DNA of 64,000 bases from Dysidea avara (GCF_963678975.1 NC_089285.1:9534694-9598693), one strand, 5' to 3'. Shown: positions 1 through 12,702, counted from the stretch's first letter. Numbers and translations: made by a program. Notes: generated by a model from the sequence alone, not told the origin.

Positions 1-1
1 G

Positions 2-326
2 GATGGTGTGCACAACAAAGCAAAGCTACTGAATTTGTCAAATTTCTCCTGGGAAGCAAATGATCTTAGTTTAAGATTTCAAGGATCACAAAGTCCCGAA
101 GCATTTGTATCAATCTTTGAAGAAATTGATAGCCACGATAAAGCAACAGATTCTTCTATTAGAAGTGCTAACTCATCAACAGCAGATGGTGATCGAACTG
201 AGCCACCACCAAACAAGAAAACCCGAGTACTAATGCCAGCTAACTATCCACCAGCAACGAGTACCGCATATGATGAAAAATTTGATGAAACGAAGATGGA
301 TGATGAGATTGAATCACACTTTCAAG
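2..326 (+). CDS. partial exon, unknown protein
   Basis: The frame is open from the left edge, so the true start lies outside the window. It ends at a good donor (CAAG/gttagc) after 326, leaving codon phase 1. The roughly 108 residues are polar, with an acidic, Ser-rich stretch and a short basic patch (NKKTR) that could be a nuclear localisation signal. I see no catalytic motif and do not recognise the family. It may belong to the same gene as the exons at 3680-5284. However, joining it directly to 3680 in phase 1 gives an immediate stop, so an intermediate exon would be needed. Confidence 0.4.
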
Positions 327-380
327 GTTAGCTACAGTACTTTTATGGACTGTATGTTCGGTATATGTACTAATTAATAT

Positions 381-610
381 GTGACCGGATCTGCCACACC
401 CTGATGTAATGGTGCCTTTTTTCAAATTTATTCTTATTGAATATTTATAATCTATATACTTAGCCAAGTGTATGCTCTGGCCAAGTTTCAGCTTTGTATA
501 TGTATGCCAACAACTTTTGGAGTTACAGCGCTACAAACTAGCAACACCAGAGGTCGCCACACTAGTGTATCAGGATATTTGACTCAGATGAGCATAAATA
601 TTGCAATCCA
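381..610. mobile_element. fragment of GTGACCGGAT-family element
   Basis: It starts with GTGACCGGATCTG directly after ATAT. The following sequence (about 465-545, from 'tacttagccaagtgta' to 'gagttacagcgctacaaa') closely matches the element at 44633-45263 at about 44690-44775. No matching right terminal repeat was found, so the copy is truncated and its right limit is approximate. No coding capacity. Confidence 0.6.
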
Positions 611-1903
611 GAAGGCCTGTTTTGCTGTATATACAGTAAAGGGAGACCTCAAGATACACAAGTGCTCTAAGAGAGACATTAATTTTCCAGCACTTCCAAC
701 ATTTTTCCCATACAGCTTTGTAGCATGTTGAGCCTTACATTTGACCATGTATGCTTATCATTCAGGTTAATCACAAGAAATATAGTTATGTATACGCTTA
801 ACAAGTAATATGTGCTTAATAGACATAAGTGCTTAACAACCAGACTCTATGGTATGCATAATTATTTGTAGTTTAGCCAGCCTATGACCTATGACACTTG
901 TCTGGTTAAAAACAACATCACTTTTGGTCAAACCAGCTAGGTCAGTATTGCTGACCTGGGTGACTTTGGGAGGCTATAAAAGGTGAACATTGCATTTTTT
1001 TACTATTAATGTATTTATACACTCTATAAAATTTATACAACCCTCACTAGTGTTAGGTGATTAATTGATTAAATCGATAATCTAGATGTTTTCATTAATC
1101 TAGATTGTTTTGGATCAGTAATCTAGATATTAGTCACAAATCCATTTTACATCTTGTCAAGTAGCAAACATCAATTTTGGTGCAATAAGCAGGTGGAGCA
1201 TGACAATAGTGCAGATTAGTTTTAAATCCCATCTAGATTTGGTCTTGTGAAAGTGTCTTTGGTCATAGAAAGGGCTTAGTATACTAAGAATTTAAGCTTG
1301 TTGGCAAACAAAACAAGATAGAATGTACCCTAAGGGTCATTCCATACCAAATCAACAAAAAAAAATCTGGACCCCTTTCGATTTTCATGAAATTTGGCAC
1401 AAACGTGGACCCTATCAAGAAACTTTCTCACACCAAAATTTAGCTGATTTCATTGGTCTCCCTTTAAGTTATGACCACTCAAAGTTTCTGCTGAAAATTT
1501 TATTTTGCTTACACATCTTCAATAAAATGACCATAACTTTGCTTGTGATTGATGTAGAAATTTCTAGTTTAGATTTTTGAAATCGTTATTAAATTCTCTT
1601 TCAGATGATATATAATATTTTATAATTGCTCAAAGGAAAAGGTCAAACCACAAAAATGTAGTTTTTCCTTTGATCTTCATTTTCAAAAATATGTAATCTT
1701 TAATTATGTTTATTTTTGGTTTACATGTTGCTCTAATACCCATCATTCATCACTGTGAGTTTAAAGTTGGGACCAATAGTAGATCATGAGTTATAAGTGT
1801 TAATGTGTAGCCTTGTAATCACTGCTGTTTGTATGGTATTTTTACAGTGTAATTTCTAATACCAATTGCAAGTAGCCTTATATTGGTATGTTAAATATCA
1901 TTT

Positions 1904-2056
1904 GTGACCGGATTTGCGAAAAGGTACCTTTTCCACACATTTTACATACCAGCAAACAAAATGTCATAACTGATTAAAAAGTTATGAAGCTATAAAGTTC
2001 AAAAAATGGGTCAGATTTTGTGTGTGAAAAAGGTACCTTTTTGCAAATCCGGTCAC
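1904..2056. mobile_element. short MITE, GTGACCGGAT terminal repeats
   Basis: The left end GTGACCGGATTTGCGAAAAG (1904) and right end (to 2056) are near-perfect inverted repeats of about 29 bp, including the shared palindrome AAGGTACCTT. ATTT flanks both sides, consistent with a 4-bp target duplication. At about 153 bp it is the shortest complete copy in the window and cannot code for a protein. Confidence 0.8.
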
Positions 2057-3679
2057 ATTTATGCATTAAAATAGTATTGACAAGGGCTCACTACAGAAGT
2101 TGGAGAAATAATAAGGCTGCCTAATAAAGGAATCACTGATTATGTTTTTGCTGTAAGTTCAGTGTCCTATAAAGTAGAGGTGGCCACTATAACAAGGTGG
2201 TCTTATTATAGAGGTATCTATATTTATAAGGGATTTACTGTACAACTAATGATATTTCAATCTATTCTTTTAATTTTACTTACTGTATAATAGTAATATT
2301 CAGCCACAGATTATGATGATAGTTTCCAATCTTATATGTGTGTATAATGGATGCAAACGACAGTTATTCATACATATGTACATGTAAAATGGAATTGAAA
2401 TGCCATGTCTTAGTGATATCCAAAGCTTCTTGGTATTAATACCTAGATAGCTGCTTCATATAGTTGCACTAGAGTAGAAATATCCTATTTTAAGTTGGCT
2501 CTTATAAAAAGGTGGCCTTTAAGGTAGCCGCTAAGGTATGTTACACTGTATATCACTTTTGAATCATACTTTGAAAGAGCAAGCCTACTACTGACCACTT
2601 AAAGGCCAACTTTATATGTTTGTACCTATAAACAATGCTTTTGCAGGAAAAATGTACACTTTTAAAACCACTTACTCATCAGAAATTTGATGGAATAGAG
2701 TGGAAAGTTACCACCTGTATAGAAAGGCCACCACTCCATAAGGGCCAATTTTAAATTTGTTGCTATACACTTATGCAAATCTATTAAGCAGCTACCTGCA
2801 CATTAAGGCCCAGAAATTTTGGCCCTAAGGTACCTGACTTTAACTCCATACATCAACTGCATCATGATAAAAATAGCAATGTATATAGCTCTTCTATATT
2901 TAGAATCATAGAATTGTTCCATAGAAATTACATCGTAGAAAGGTTCACTACAGCAATTGCACACTGATACATATCTATAGCTTTAAGCAAAATACATTAA
3001 CAATCAATTAAAGAAAGTGTCAAGGCAATTAACTTCAAAGTTAAATCAGAGCATTATGTTAAAACTTGAGACTGAAAGTGGTGCATATTGCATGACAGTC
3101 TCTACAATCATTCACATGTAACTTTGATATGCAATGAAATCTAATGCATTGATATCAGTACACAATTGAATTTTTGAAGGTATAAGTTGAAAAAGACTGC
3201 TAATACTGCATCAGTCATTCATTACTACTTTTTAGAAAATCTCTAGTAGATTACAATATTAAAACATTCATGCCTGTGTTAAGAACAAAGAATGCAGCTA
3301 CATAACATCATGTTTTATTTACTAATCCCTTTGCCTACCACAGCAGCTAAACAAGCTTGGAGTTGGCAGGTGATGAACATTTAATTTCTTTAAAGTCGCG
3401 TATAAATACCTGCTTTGGCTGCCGAGTTAGTAACATGACGAAGAAAGAATGCAGATGGATAGACAGACAGCTTTTCAGCTTTTATATATATATATTATTA
3501 CGCCGTTGTATACATTAGCTATAATCATTAATAAATGACAGTGATCCATGTCTTAAATAATCTGTAGCCATGAATGATTAGTAAATGATGTGTACTACAG
3601 TACCTTTTATGTTATGGCCAAATAATTATTAGTTTATGTACAGTTTGGATGCTTTACCTTTGTAACTTTTCGTGTTTAG

Positions 3680-5284
3680 ATTTCTCAAAGTAGAAAGCTG
3701 CTTTATGAAATGGCTGGTGTGGACAAAGATGGAGAAACCCCAGAGCATAAGCCAGAGGGGTGGAGGATGGCCTGCTCTGCTGTTACCTCTCTAAATGTAT
3801 GTAAATACATATTTGGTGCAAGTGACAAATTGCTTCCTACATTTGAGCATACAGTACATGCTTTACAATATTTGTTGTCTCAAAAGTTTTGGTTGACCCT
3901 AAATTAACAGAGGTCCCACTGTATATACAGCTTTTGAATTTGAAACCTCTTTTCCTGGTTTTAGTCCACAGATTTCTAATTATTTTATTTTCTTGTTCGT
4001 AACTGTAATACATAATTTCTTGCAAATTGGTATGGCAATTTCAAACAATAGATTATGGGATCATACAATAGTGAAACACTCAGACACAACTGCATGTTTC
4101 CCAAATCAAATTATGCCCACTTCAGCCATACACATTTTGTTGTATGTTGATGGACCCAGCTAGTATACCATACAGTACATGAGGATTAAGATTGTTTTAG
4201 ATTCATAGCAACATTGAGCATGAAGATATGGGACAAAGATTGAGTAGATGTGAAATTATTGTTGTTTTAGATTCATAGCAACATTGAGCATGAAGATATG
4301 GGACAAAGATTGAGTAGATGTGAAATTATTGTTAACTATCTTTATCTCTGTGGGTATACAGAGGCATGTCATAAAATCTACTCTCTAATATATGTAGTCT
4401 GCATTTGTTTACATGTAAAATAGTATATATAGCACCACGCATGAAGTATAGTGCTTATAGAAGCTCCTATAGGGAATGTCACTTCAGGTAAACATGACAA
4501 AACATTTCAAAAGATAACCTTTAATACAGTCCACAAAACTTCACACAGAATTTCATGGTCACATCTGGTGGAAACAGCTAGTAGTACTTATATGGTTTGA
4601 TAAATCTTTCAATGCAATATTTGTTCACTTGTGTAGGTTAAAAAGCTTGAAGAAAGGATGATTTATTTCTTTGCATCCCTCCCTGTACGAAGTTTTAAGA
4701 AGTTGTCAATGATCTATGATCTGTATAGCAAGGGGCAAACTAAAGACCAGAATGTGTCAAGATCAGCGAAAGGAATCTCATCTATTCCAGATTTAAGAGG
4801 TTCAACATTTAAACCATTTAGAAACCTTGATGCAGATACGGTTTATGAAATTCTGAATGATATTGCTGGAAAACGTTGTAAAGTATCAGCTGCAGGTGCT
4901 AGATGCCAGGACATAAAAGCACTTAAAAATATTCAAGATGCTTTTGTGCAATATACACGCTGTGAGAACTGGGAGGACGCAGTGGAAAAATATCCTGCGT
5001 ATACCACTGTTGAAAAGCTGGAACCCTATAAGAAACTGTATTTCAGTAGCAAGAAAGTACCTAATAAATTTGTTACGTATTGCCAAAGGGTCACAGATGG
5101 CACATTTACTCCAGATGGTTTTGTAGACCATGGAAACTATTTTTCAGTTTTTCATCAAAAGTGCATTGGTGTTTTGTGGAGCCAAGCAATGTTTGATCTG
5201 ACTCCAAACATGATTAATATGAATGATCTGACCACCTGTAAAGGATTTGGTTTGGCGATATTAGATTTATGTGGATCTGATAAG
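3680..5284 (+). CDS. two exons of an unrecognised host gene
   Basis: Exon 3680-3796 (39 codons) has acceptor tgtttag and donor AAT/gtatgt. Exon 4637-5284 (216 codons) has acceptor cttgtgtag and donor AAG/gtatag. Both are phase 0, so they join cleanly. The second exon opens with a Lys/Glu-rich segment (VKKLEER). It continues with alternating hydrophobic and charged sequence containing several Cys (KRCKVSAAGARC, TYCQRV, KCIGV, TTCKGFG). Clean splice borders and a long open frame argue for a real gene. I recognise no family. A possible later exon starts at 8732 after a strong polypyrimidine acceptor (ctgtttcag), but its donor is weak. Whether the edge exon (2-326) belongs here is unresolved. Confidence 0.5.
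4192..4331. repeat. perfect 70-bp tandem duplication in an intron
   Basis: Two identical 70-bp copies, 4192-4261 and 4262-4331, lie in the intron between the exons at 3796 and 4637. The absence of mismatches indicates a recent duplication or an active tandem array. Confidence 0.95.
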
Positions 5285-6250
5285 GTATAGTATATATTAT
5301 CTCTGTACAGAATATTTACTCCATACAGTTGTGCTCGATTCGTATCATGCAAATCTAGTATTTGTGTATGAATTACTTTCACTTCCAATGTATAAATACT
5401 ACAGATTGGACAATATAATAGGTAGTGCTAAAAGCCAGAGTACGCCCTGTAGAATAGTATGGAATGGAACCAATCAGGGCACATGCCAAGCAGAAAATTT
5501 GTTTTTGCAGATTGTGTACTTTTTCCAATTGTCACACACTAGAGTTGGTTTGTATCTACCTGTATTTATGGGTATGCTTGCTTGAAAGTTCTATTCATTA
5601 TCCACTGCATTGCACGTAGTGTGCTTAAAGATCCATCAAGTTGACATACAGTTTACTCTAATAGAACAGTCGTTCAGAATAAATCATAATATTACACAAA
5701 AATTTAAAACTTTATCATGATTTTTTTGCACAAAAATAAGGTGAATCATAGCAGTAAGCACTTTACTGCATTTTAACCAACTCATTTGAATATTATCTCC
5801 TTATTCTGCAACCCTTGAATACCTGTTTCAAAGATCGATATACTCTAATAGAGCAGTCAGATCTATATACTCTAATAGAACAGTCATGTAGCAAGCTTAT
5901 AAATAAGGAGATAATAAGGTTGGAGAGGGGTAGCTATTGTTATTGTCAGCCCTGAAACCATTGGGGCTACAGAAATTAAATCTATGATTTTTGAACTCCC
6001 CATGAGTGCGAATAAGATGGTGTATAGGTTTAATTGATTTGACTCTTCCTTCTCCGAGTATATTATGGCTCAATTAAAACTTGCATAAAATTTCTTTGTA
6101 ACGCGTAATTTCACCATTTTTTTAATATTTGTTTTTCTCAAAATGCATGTTTTGTGAACTAGACGGGGTTTTGCTGAGGCAGTCACATATGCAAAACTGT
6201 AAATTACTACCATTCATTTTGCCACTATACAGCTTATTCCTAACCCTGGT
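5285..6250. other. non-coding; repeated ACTCTAATAGAACAGT motif
   Basis: No gene seen. The motif ACTCTAATAGA(A/G)CAGT occurs near 5655, 5832 and 5869. It recurs at 18246 and, inverted, at 59346-59395. Each copy contains the palindromic core CTCTAATAGAG or a close variant. Confidence 0.5.
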
Positions 6251-6310
6251 GTGTAGTAATGCTTCAGGAAGTGTAGTAACGCTTCAGGAAGTGTAGTAAT
6301 GCTTCAGGAA
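6251..6310. repeat. 3 x 20-bp tandem repeat
   Basis: Three copies of GTGTAGTAATGCTTCAGGAA, the middle one with a single T-to-C change. A partial fourth (gtgcag) runs into the fold-back element to the right. Confidence 0.95.
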
Positions 6311-6315
6311 GTGCA

Positions 6316-6626
6316 GTGAATATGACAGCAATAGTTAACCAACAATCACAGCCAGTAGACAATATCCTTCGAGATATCCTTAGTGCAAGCTTGAACAACA
6401 AGCTAGTGTTGCTGCCAGACTTCTGTTTCAGTGCAGGGGCTTATCAATTAAAGATCATAAGCATCCGTGCTGAAAATCTCTAATTGGTAAGCCCCTGCAC
6501 TTAACTAGAGGTCTGGCCATGTGAGACTAGCTTGCTCCTCAAGTTTGCTCTAAGGATATCTTGAGGGATATTGTCTACTGGCAAGTTGATTGCTGGTTAA
6601 CTATTGCTGTCACATTCCCTGTACCA
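6316..6626. mobile_element. fold-back element with ~150-bp arms
   Basis: The left arm (about 6316-6465) and right arm (about 6474-6626) are imperfect reverse complements along nearly their whole length. Landmarks are GACAGCAATAGTTAACCA on the left and TGGTTAACTATTGCTGTCA on the right, and GTGCAGGGGCTTA facing TAAGCCCCTGCAC. Almost all of the element is arm and it has no coding capacity, as expected of a fold-back MITE. A related piece lies at 14362-14443. Confidence 0.85.
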
Positions 6627-6768
6627 CCTGCAACATTACTAAACACTGGGTAAGGAATATTAAAGTGCTGTATAGTGGCTTATAGAACTTTGCGTGGGCG
6701 AGATCAAAGGAAAAAGTGTACTTTAAATTTCATAAAGTACACTCTCAGTCGGCCAACTGCTTCATCGA

Positions 6769-6855
6769 CCACAAAGAGTGCTTTATTGCACCGCAAAGAG
6801 TGCTTTATTCGTTCAATAAAGCACTCTTTGCGGTGCAATAAAGCACTCTTTGTGG
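6769..6855. repeat. perfect 41-bp inverted repeat, 5-bp loop
   Basis: Arms 6769-6809 and 6815-6855 are perfectly complementary around the loop CGTTC. Each arm itself contains two copies of CAAAGAGTGCTTTATT. A smaller hairpin (AGTGTACTTTA / TAAAGTACACT) lies just upstream at 6715-6743. RNA from either strand would form a very stable stem. Confidence 0.95.
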
Positions 6856-8038
6856 GCAATAAAGCACAGTTGCCCACGTGCCTTAGTGTAGGCTAATAGC
6901 CTACGGGGCTCGCGCTAGTACAACTAATCACCCAAGCCGGTGAAGGCTGATAGCCTTGCCACGCTGAGTGATCAATCACCCCAGCCAATACGAGTTCCAC
7001 CACTGGATTGCTTTTATAGACATACCTAAATGCTTTGATGATGGGTGGGAGAAGGTAACGTTGCTGTTACGTTTGTTAATGTAAACGGACAAGTCCTGGA
7101 GATATCACGGAAATACTTCACCATGTGACTCACAATAGAATCGATTGTGGGTTGTGAGTAAAATCTGCCAAAAGACGCGATGAACGTCTACTATGCCAAA
7201 CTATGGTGAAATACACGTGAGTTACTTTGTTAAACTAGTTTGTGTGCATTCAGGCTGCTAATAGTTCGAGCAACGCTTGTTAATTACGAGTCCTAGTGTA
7301 TGGTGAAGCTACACGACTAGAAAGTTCCATAAATCATTTAAAGTTTCGCCTCGTGCTTTATTAGCATCTCGGCCGCGCGCCTCGTACTTTATTTTTCATA
7401 TAGCACGAGCAAGGCTATGCTTTAACATATACATAATGAACAGTATTGTTACGAAAGTGCGAAAAATTAAAATTTATCAGTCCAGTGTTCCGGTCCAGTC
7501 CACTGAATAGTGACCCCTGAAAAATGCTATGAAACAAGAAGGGATCACTGGGATGGTAATGTAAACCACAAATATCCCAATTTTGAATCATTTAAGTACT
7601 AGAAAAACCATTCCATTCATATGAAAGCAAAGTTTGTAGTGGTATTACAGTGTTGCTTTGGCATTATTTTTTTAGTAGAATATGTCTGTATCAATTAAGA
7701 TTGGCAGCTGAAGAAAACATGAAAACAATATATAGCAGCTGCTACAAGACCCTGTTCAGTAGTAAGTAAGGAAACAACTTTTTGCTACAAGCTGTTCCAC
7801 AACATTCACAACTGTACATCATCATTGGTGATAGGTGTGGTCACTCAGATACTTGTTAGCGTCATATACAATCCATGGCGAAAATCAATTGTCTTGTCAT
7901 AAGCATTTGGTGTCTTGAGAACAGATAAAACTACTTTAAACTATCCTTATGACTTCAAATTTCTATCTGAATATCGTATCTGAATATCTAGATAATATGG
8001 ATATCTGTTCAAGCCCTGCTTCTAGTGTATACATAATA

Positions 8039-8151
8039 GTTAGACGTCAAGAACCAGGGTTCTACGGGATTTAGAAAACTCGAAGGCCCTGGGCTGTAGC
8101 ACCTGAGGGTTTTCTAAATCCCGTAGAACCCAGTGGTTCTTGACGTCTAAC
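8039..8151. repeat. 41-43-bp inverted repeat (hairpin)
   Basis: Arms 8039-8079 and 8109-8151 are reverse complements with only a 2-bp indel (GTTAGACGTCAAGAACCA versus TGGTTCTTGACGTCTAAC), around a ~29-bp loop. A weaker, similar hairpin (CGTGGTCTCT 8551 / AGAGACCACG 8591) flanks the other side of the neighbouring duplication. Confidence 0.9.
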
Positions 8152-8158
8152 TTATTTA

Positions 8159-8545
8159 GACTACAACTACAACTCGTCATTGTACCTTGAGTTGACAGCT
8201 GCTTGTAAATAGGAAATGTATGGCTAATTACTAGAAACAAGCCCTCTACACCTCCCGACATGGCGGGACCTCAGCGTGGCTGTTGCTACCCGTTTAAACA
8301 CCCATGCATTGCCAATGTTACAGGCGCATGCTATGTATCGAAGTACTGGACTCAGGGAGTGGACTACAACTCATTGTTGCTGTTGTTGTGCCTCGACAGC
8401 TGCTTGTAAGCAAGTAATGTAGTGTTGATTAGTACAAACAAGCCCATTACACCTCCCTCTAATTCAGTACGGCTGTTACTAGCCATTTAAATGCCCATGC
8501 GTTGCCAATGTTACAGGCGCGTAATTATCGTGTTTCGTATCGCCT
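8159..8545. repeat. diverged ~200-bp tandem duplication
   Basis: Unit 1 (8159-8361) and unit 2 (8362-8545) share GACTACAAC starts, GACAGCTGCTTGTAA, ACAAGCCC-TACACCTCCC and GCCAATGTTACAGGCGC in the same order. The pair is bracketed by hairpins at 8039-8151 and 8551-8600, suggesting a composite repeat. Confidence 0.75.
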
Positions 8546-8606
8546 CAGAGCGTGGTCTCTATTGGACATGACCGTGGCTCTACGAGATTTAGAGACCACG
8601 TTTTCA

Positions 8607-11600
8607 GCCAATCAAATTTCAGTATCAAACTTGTAGTCTAAAGTAGACTGATAGCACAAAAGTAGTGTAACATTACTTGATGTTCATTCATTACCAATTG
8701 GTATATGCATGATATGCGGTTTTCTGTTTCAGGTGACTCAAGATGTAAACCTGCTTGCACAAGTGGTGCTAGCTATTAACTACAACTTAGGGCTTGTGAA
8801 CTTCACAGTGATGGTTTTTTTGCCAGTTAGAAAGATATAATGAGATTACAACTTGTTTGAAAGCAGATATGACGTAAGTAGCTGTTTGTGGATTGTCATT
8901 AAGGCCATTAAGGCCTAGTGGTATGTATATGCATATACACTGATAAGGTGCCTGTTTATTCACATACATATACATGTACCAAATGAACTATTGTATCTTC
9001 TTTGTCATGTGTGCTTTTCATTGAGTAACTACTTCATCCATTCATTCTTTAAAAAGTCCTGCAGGTAAATTCTCTAAAGAATTAATAGAAAAAGATAATT
9101 CATTATAAATCCATGCATGTCATTGAATTTCATGATGTAACAGCTTTTTTATGTGTACAATTAGTGACTACCTATGCTCACAAGGCTTTAGAGATTGGCT
9201 GGACAAAATTGACCAGGTTGCCAGTCCCTATCCACTGGCCACTTACAAGATTTGATAAGCATACTTATGATGTTTGGGTAGGATATGGATTAGAGCTTAG
9301 TGATAATTGCGATCTATCGATTATCATGATAGTGAGTAACAATCATGAAAATGATAGTATGCAATCATACTATCGCGATATATCAAAACATCTCTCACAA
9401 ACATGAATAACAGCAGCAAACATGATAGTGTTGAAGTTGAGGTAACTGTGAAAGTCCTCTAATATGGATAACATAACTACAATGGTCATTAATATTTGGT
9501 GTTACGTACAGTGCCTTGTATTTCCTTTTTATTCAAGCTGGTCATCTTCATGCAATGAATCCATTATTTATTTTTCCATATATCAATACATTTTTTTTGC
9601 TGCATATTTCAATGGCGGATACAGGATGATGCATTTAGGGCAAATTCCCCGTTTCACCTTGTGGAAGAGCCAGCCATACTTATGATTAAAATACTAAACT
9701 TTATGTCAGGCCAAGATCAGTTTATAAAACTCATGAAAATGTTTTACTACTAGCATTTATTACAAATCCACCTGAAATTAAAGCAAACTAAGGGTAAACT
9801 AGCTGTGAAATTGTCACCCAACACCTTTGTGATTACTAAGCGTCTCTAAAAATAATTACCGTGTTGCTATACCCAGTAGATACCTGTAAGTACAAGCTAT
9901 ATTGACTAATACCAATCTGGCATGAGACCAGACTCTTAACAATCTATTTACTTGGAACATGATCAGTGCTTGAAATAATGGTTGGCATTTTCCGACCAAA
10001 ATTGGTGTTTGTTCGAACATGTCCTATTTTGGTCGGACATGTTGTCCAACCAAAATTGGTATAAAATTTACTCAGACAAATGCATATCAGACTTAATATA
10101 ATAATAATTTTTCATGGTAAAAGTATTCAATGTCTGCACAAGTTTTACAAATGTCTGATGAAAAATAGGTGCTATTTCCTAGCACTTTTGTCTGCTTATT
10201 TCAAGCACTTCACAATGACCACTTCCTCTTATTGGTCTAGTGTGTGATAGCATGGCAAAAATAAGGAATAGTGTCATATAGTCATTCCCTGATAGGTGAC
10301 TGACTTAAGGGATGTTTGCACATAGCTGTGGCTTTACTACTTTTTATTAAATTTATAATTAGTGTATGCGTGAACACATGTACTTATGTGACTGGTCCTA
10401 CAAGATCTCCACGTGTTAGAGCATTTTTCAAATTCCTTTTTCTTTAGATAGCCAGAGGAATGCATATGGTCAATTAAAAGTTTCAGCTTGAAAGTACAGA
10501 CAGCGCAACAAAGTTGTAACAACAGAAAAATTGATCTGTACAGTGACAATACGGAAAATAAAACAATAGGCACTTAAATAAGTTACACAAATCCATGTAT
10601 CTGCTATTTTAAAGACCTGAGAATGCTGTTCTTTACCGATACCGATATATGATTGTATACGACGCTTTTTACTGTCAGCATAGCACGTTTACATGAGCAC
10701 CATAAGGTTGCCCTCAAACGTGGCTGGCTAGCAACAGTTGTTAAGCATTTCATTGCACACGTTTTGTATGCAACCTCTTTATATATAGGCGTATGCTATA
10801 TATATATATATAATAGTTAATATGGGTACAAAGTGGAGTGCATGAAATTTATAGCATGGCAACCGTATATGTCCACTTGACACAATTAAACGCGAAACAT
10901 TTCTAGTTCGCCAAAAAAACCTTTGATATATTGATAAACATACAATGCTTGCACTATAGTCTTACCTTTTATCCTTCTTTACCATGGTCATCAGTCAAGG
11001 TTCTGCCGTGAGTATTAATAGACTACAGTACGGCTTCAATCTACCAGTGTATATTGCAGCAAACTATTCGAATACACGTGGTCGCCACTTGCACCAAACT
11101 ATTTGAACACACATGTACGTGACTTGCTGTTGAGATTGATCAGTGAGAGCAACTCGCAGCAAACTATATAGCAATGTGTAAGTCAATAAATATAGTTTAT
11201 TTCATAATAATGTTAAGCTGAGTCGGGTCATCCAGGTCACGCTTTACCACATGCTAAATTAAACATGGACGTGTTACTACACGTCATAGCGTAGCCCTCC
11301 TTCTTTCGTGAGCCATGCTCACTTATTACTGTCTGTGGACATAATTATGGTAGCCATGCCCATCATCAGTCTGTAGGTATGCACGAATCCACATCCATTA
11401 TTGTCTGCAAGCTTTTGTAGAGCCACGCCCACTGATCAGTTGTTATTGTATGAATCATAATCTAGTATAATAGTGCTGTGATAAATTCTTTAAAAATATT
11501 GCTGGTTTTGTCTATTTAGTGGTCATGAGCTTGCAATAAAACTTCACAAACAAGTATAAGAAAAAATTAGGAATTCTATATTAGAGTAGGGACAATGTGT

Positions 11601-12289
11601 AGTGCTGCAATAAAAAGTACTGGATCGGAGTAGTACGTAATGCCAAATACTGTAAAACAATAAGAAGTGAACTTGTAATATTTACAAATATTATTAACCC
11701 TTAATTACATTGTGCCTGCGAAAAACAAGATGGAGCACATCAGATTTATTACTAACTCAAACAACCAAAAATATAGAGTCTGAGCATGCATGCACAGTAG
11801 ATTATGTGCATTCAACCAAACAGCCAATTATACTGTATGGACACTTACGCTAAAAGTGTATGCGGTTTTAATGCCCAAAATAAATGCTGTGTAGATGACA
11901 ACTTCCTTAGAATACTGCCTATGTTTGTGTGTACGAAAAATACAGTACTATTGGTGTGCCCAAGTGCTTGGCTTAGTTTTGTGCTGTATTAGTCTCTTGA
12001 CATGCCCCTTGTGCTGCATTTCCACACAAGTGTATGTATCCTATACAGTAAGTAACATGCTATAGAGAAAATAGGAACGATGTTTTCGGAAAATTGGGCA
12101 TGGTGATACCGACACGAACATGTCCTAACAGTACATTCACGTTGAGCTGAATCCTGGGTTGTTAATTAGGAAGCTATACAAGACCAAAGGCTTTTTTAAA
12201 CATGATGTTCATGACGCATTGATTCGTAAGCTCATGTTACGGGCACGCACTTAATTGTTAAGAATATGGCATCCAGTGCAGTGCCAGCG
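8607..12289. other. non-coding, no recognised gene
   Basis: Short ORFs here lack exon-like borders and resemble no protein family I know. Contents include a candidate MITE (9964-10209), a TA-rich tract near 10795-10815 and AT-rich unique-looking sequence. Confidence 0.4.
9964..10209. mobile_element. possible MITE, CAGTGCTTGAAATAA ends
   Basis: CAGTGCTTGAAATAA at 9964 faces TTATTTCAAGCACT ending at 10209. Internal phrases (GACCAAAATTGGT / ACCAAAATTGGT) are themselves palindromic. The CAGTG-type end resembles hAT, but the flanking 8-mers do not match, so class and exact end are uncertain. Confidence 0.5.
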
Positions 12290-12702
12290 AGTGTGGAGCG
12301 AAACTCTCTTGGAAAGAGGTTAAACAGTCAAACGAAGTATCTACTTATGAAACTGTGGGAGTACTTTAAGCAAGCAGCTTAATTTTCTGTCAACATCAAG
12401 GAGAGAATCTTGAAAGCCACCGGTAACACCTTCTTTGCTGGATTTTGGAATACATTACGCCACACAGGGATTTCAAAGACATCCATTGTAAGAGTTAGAA
12501 TGGAGTACCGCAAGAAAGGCGGTTTATCTACATCAAGAAAAGGTACAAAAAGCACTTTGCACAAGCCCACTCAATTGTAAGTTGTCAGGTACAAACATTC
12601 ACAAGTCCGCATTGATGCAGACAGTTTCAACCGAGATGCCATCAGACGGAAGATCCATTCATTGTACGGAAGGAAGGAAAATCTATCACTCTCAAAGATT
12701 TT
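12290..12702 (+). pseudogene. decayed transposase N-terminal (HTH) fragment
   Basis: Read with at least two in-frame stops and frame changes, the plus strand gives a run resembling the N-terminal DNA-binding region that precedes DDE domains in a family of Tc1-related animal transposons. Visible pieces are a helix-turn-helix-like segment (TGISKTSIVRVRMEYRKKGG, about 12465-12525) and DADSFNRDAIRRKIHSLY (about 12616-12669), corresponding to the family's 'DDFDK.AVRR.VHEFY' block. It stops at a donor-like ATTTTG/gtaagt near 12703, and no DDE domain follows. The assignment rests on pattern memory. Confidence 0.45.

Larger units (their letters stand above)
327..3679 (+). other. non-coding, probable intron, with small repeats
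   Basis: No convincing coding exon is seen here. The stretch holds a one-ended copy of the GTGACCGGAT repeat family (from 381) and a complete short copy (1904-2056). Between 2140 and 2830 there are many short phrases such as GGTGGCCTTT in both orientations, possibly decayed inverted-repeat elements. The small ORF at 1323-1580 has no exon-like borders and reads like chance. Confidence 0.45.

Noticed and set aside
1320..1700. Possible exon around the 85-codon ORF
   Set aside because: No acceptor or donor at sensible positions and composition matches the surrounding non-coding DNA.
9113..9406. 97-codon ORF as a gene
   Set aside because: No homology-like motif, no splice borders; contains palindromic ATCGATTATC/GATAGT repeats at its end.
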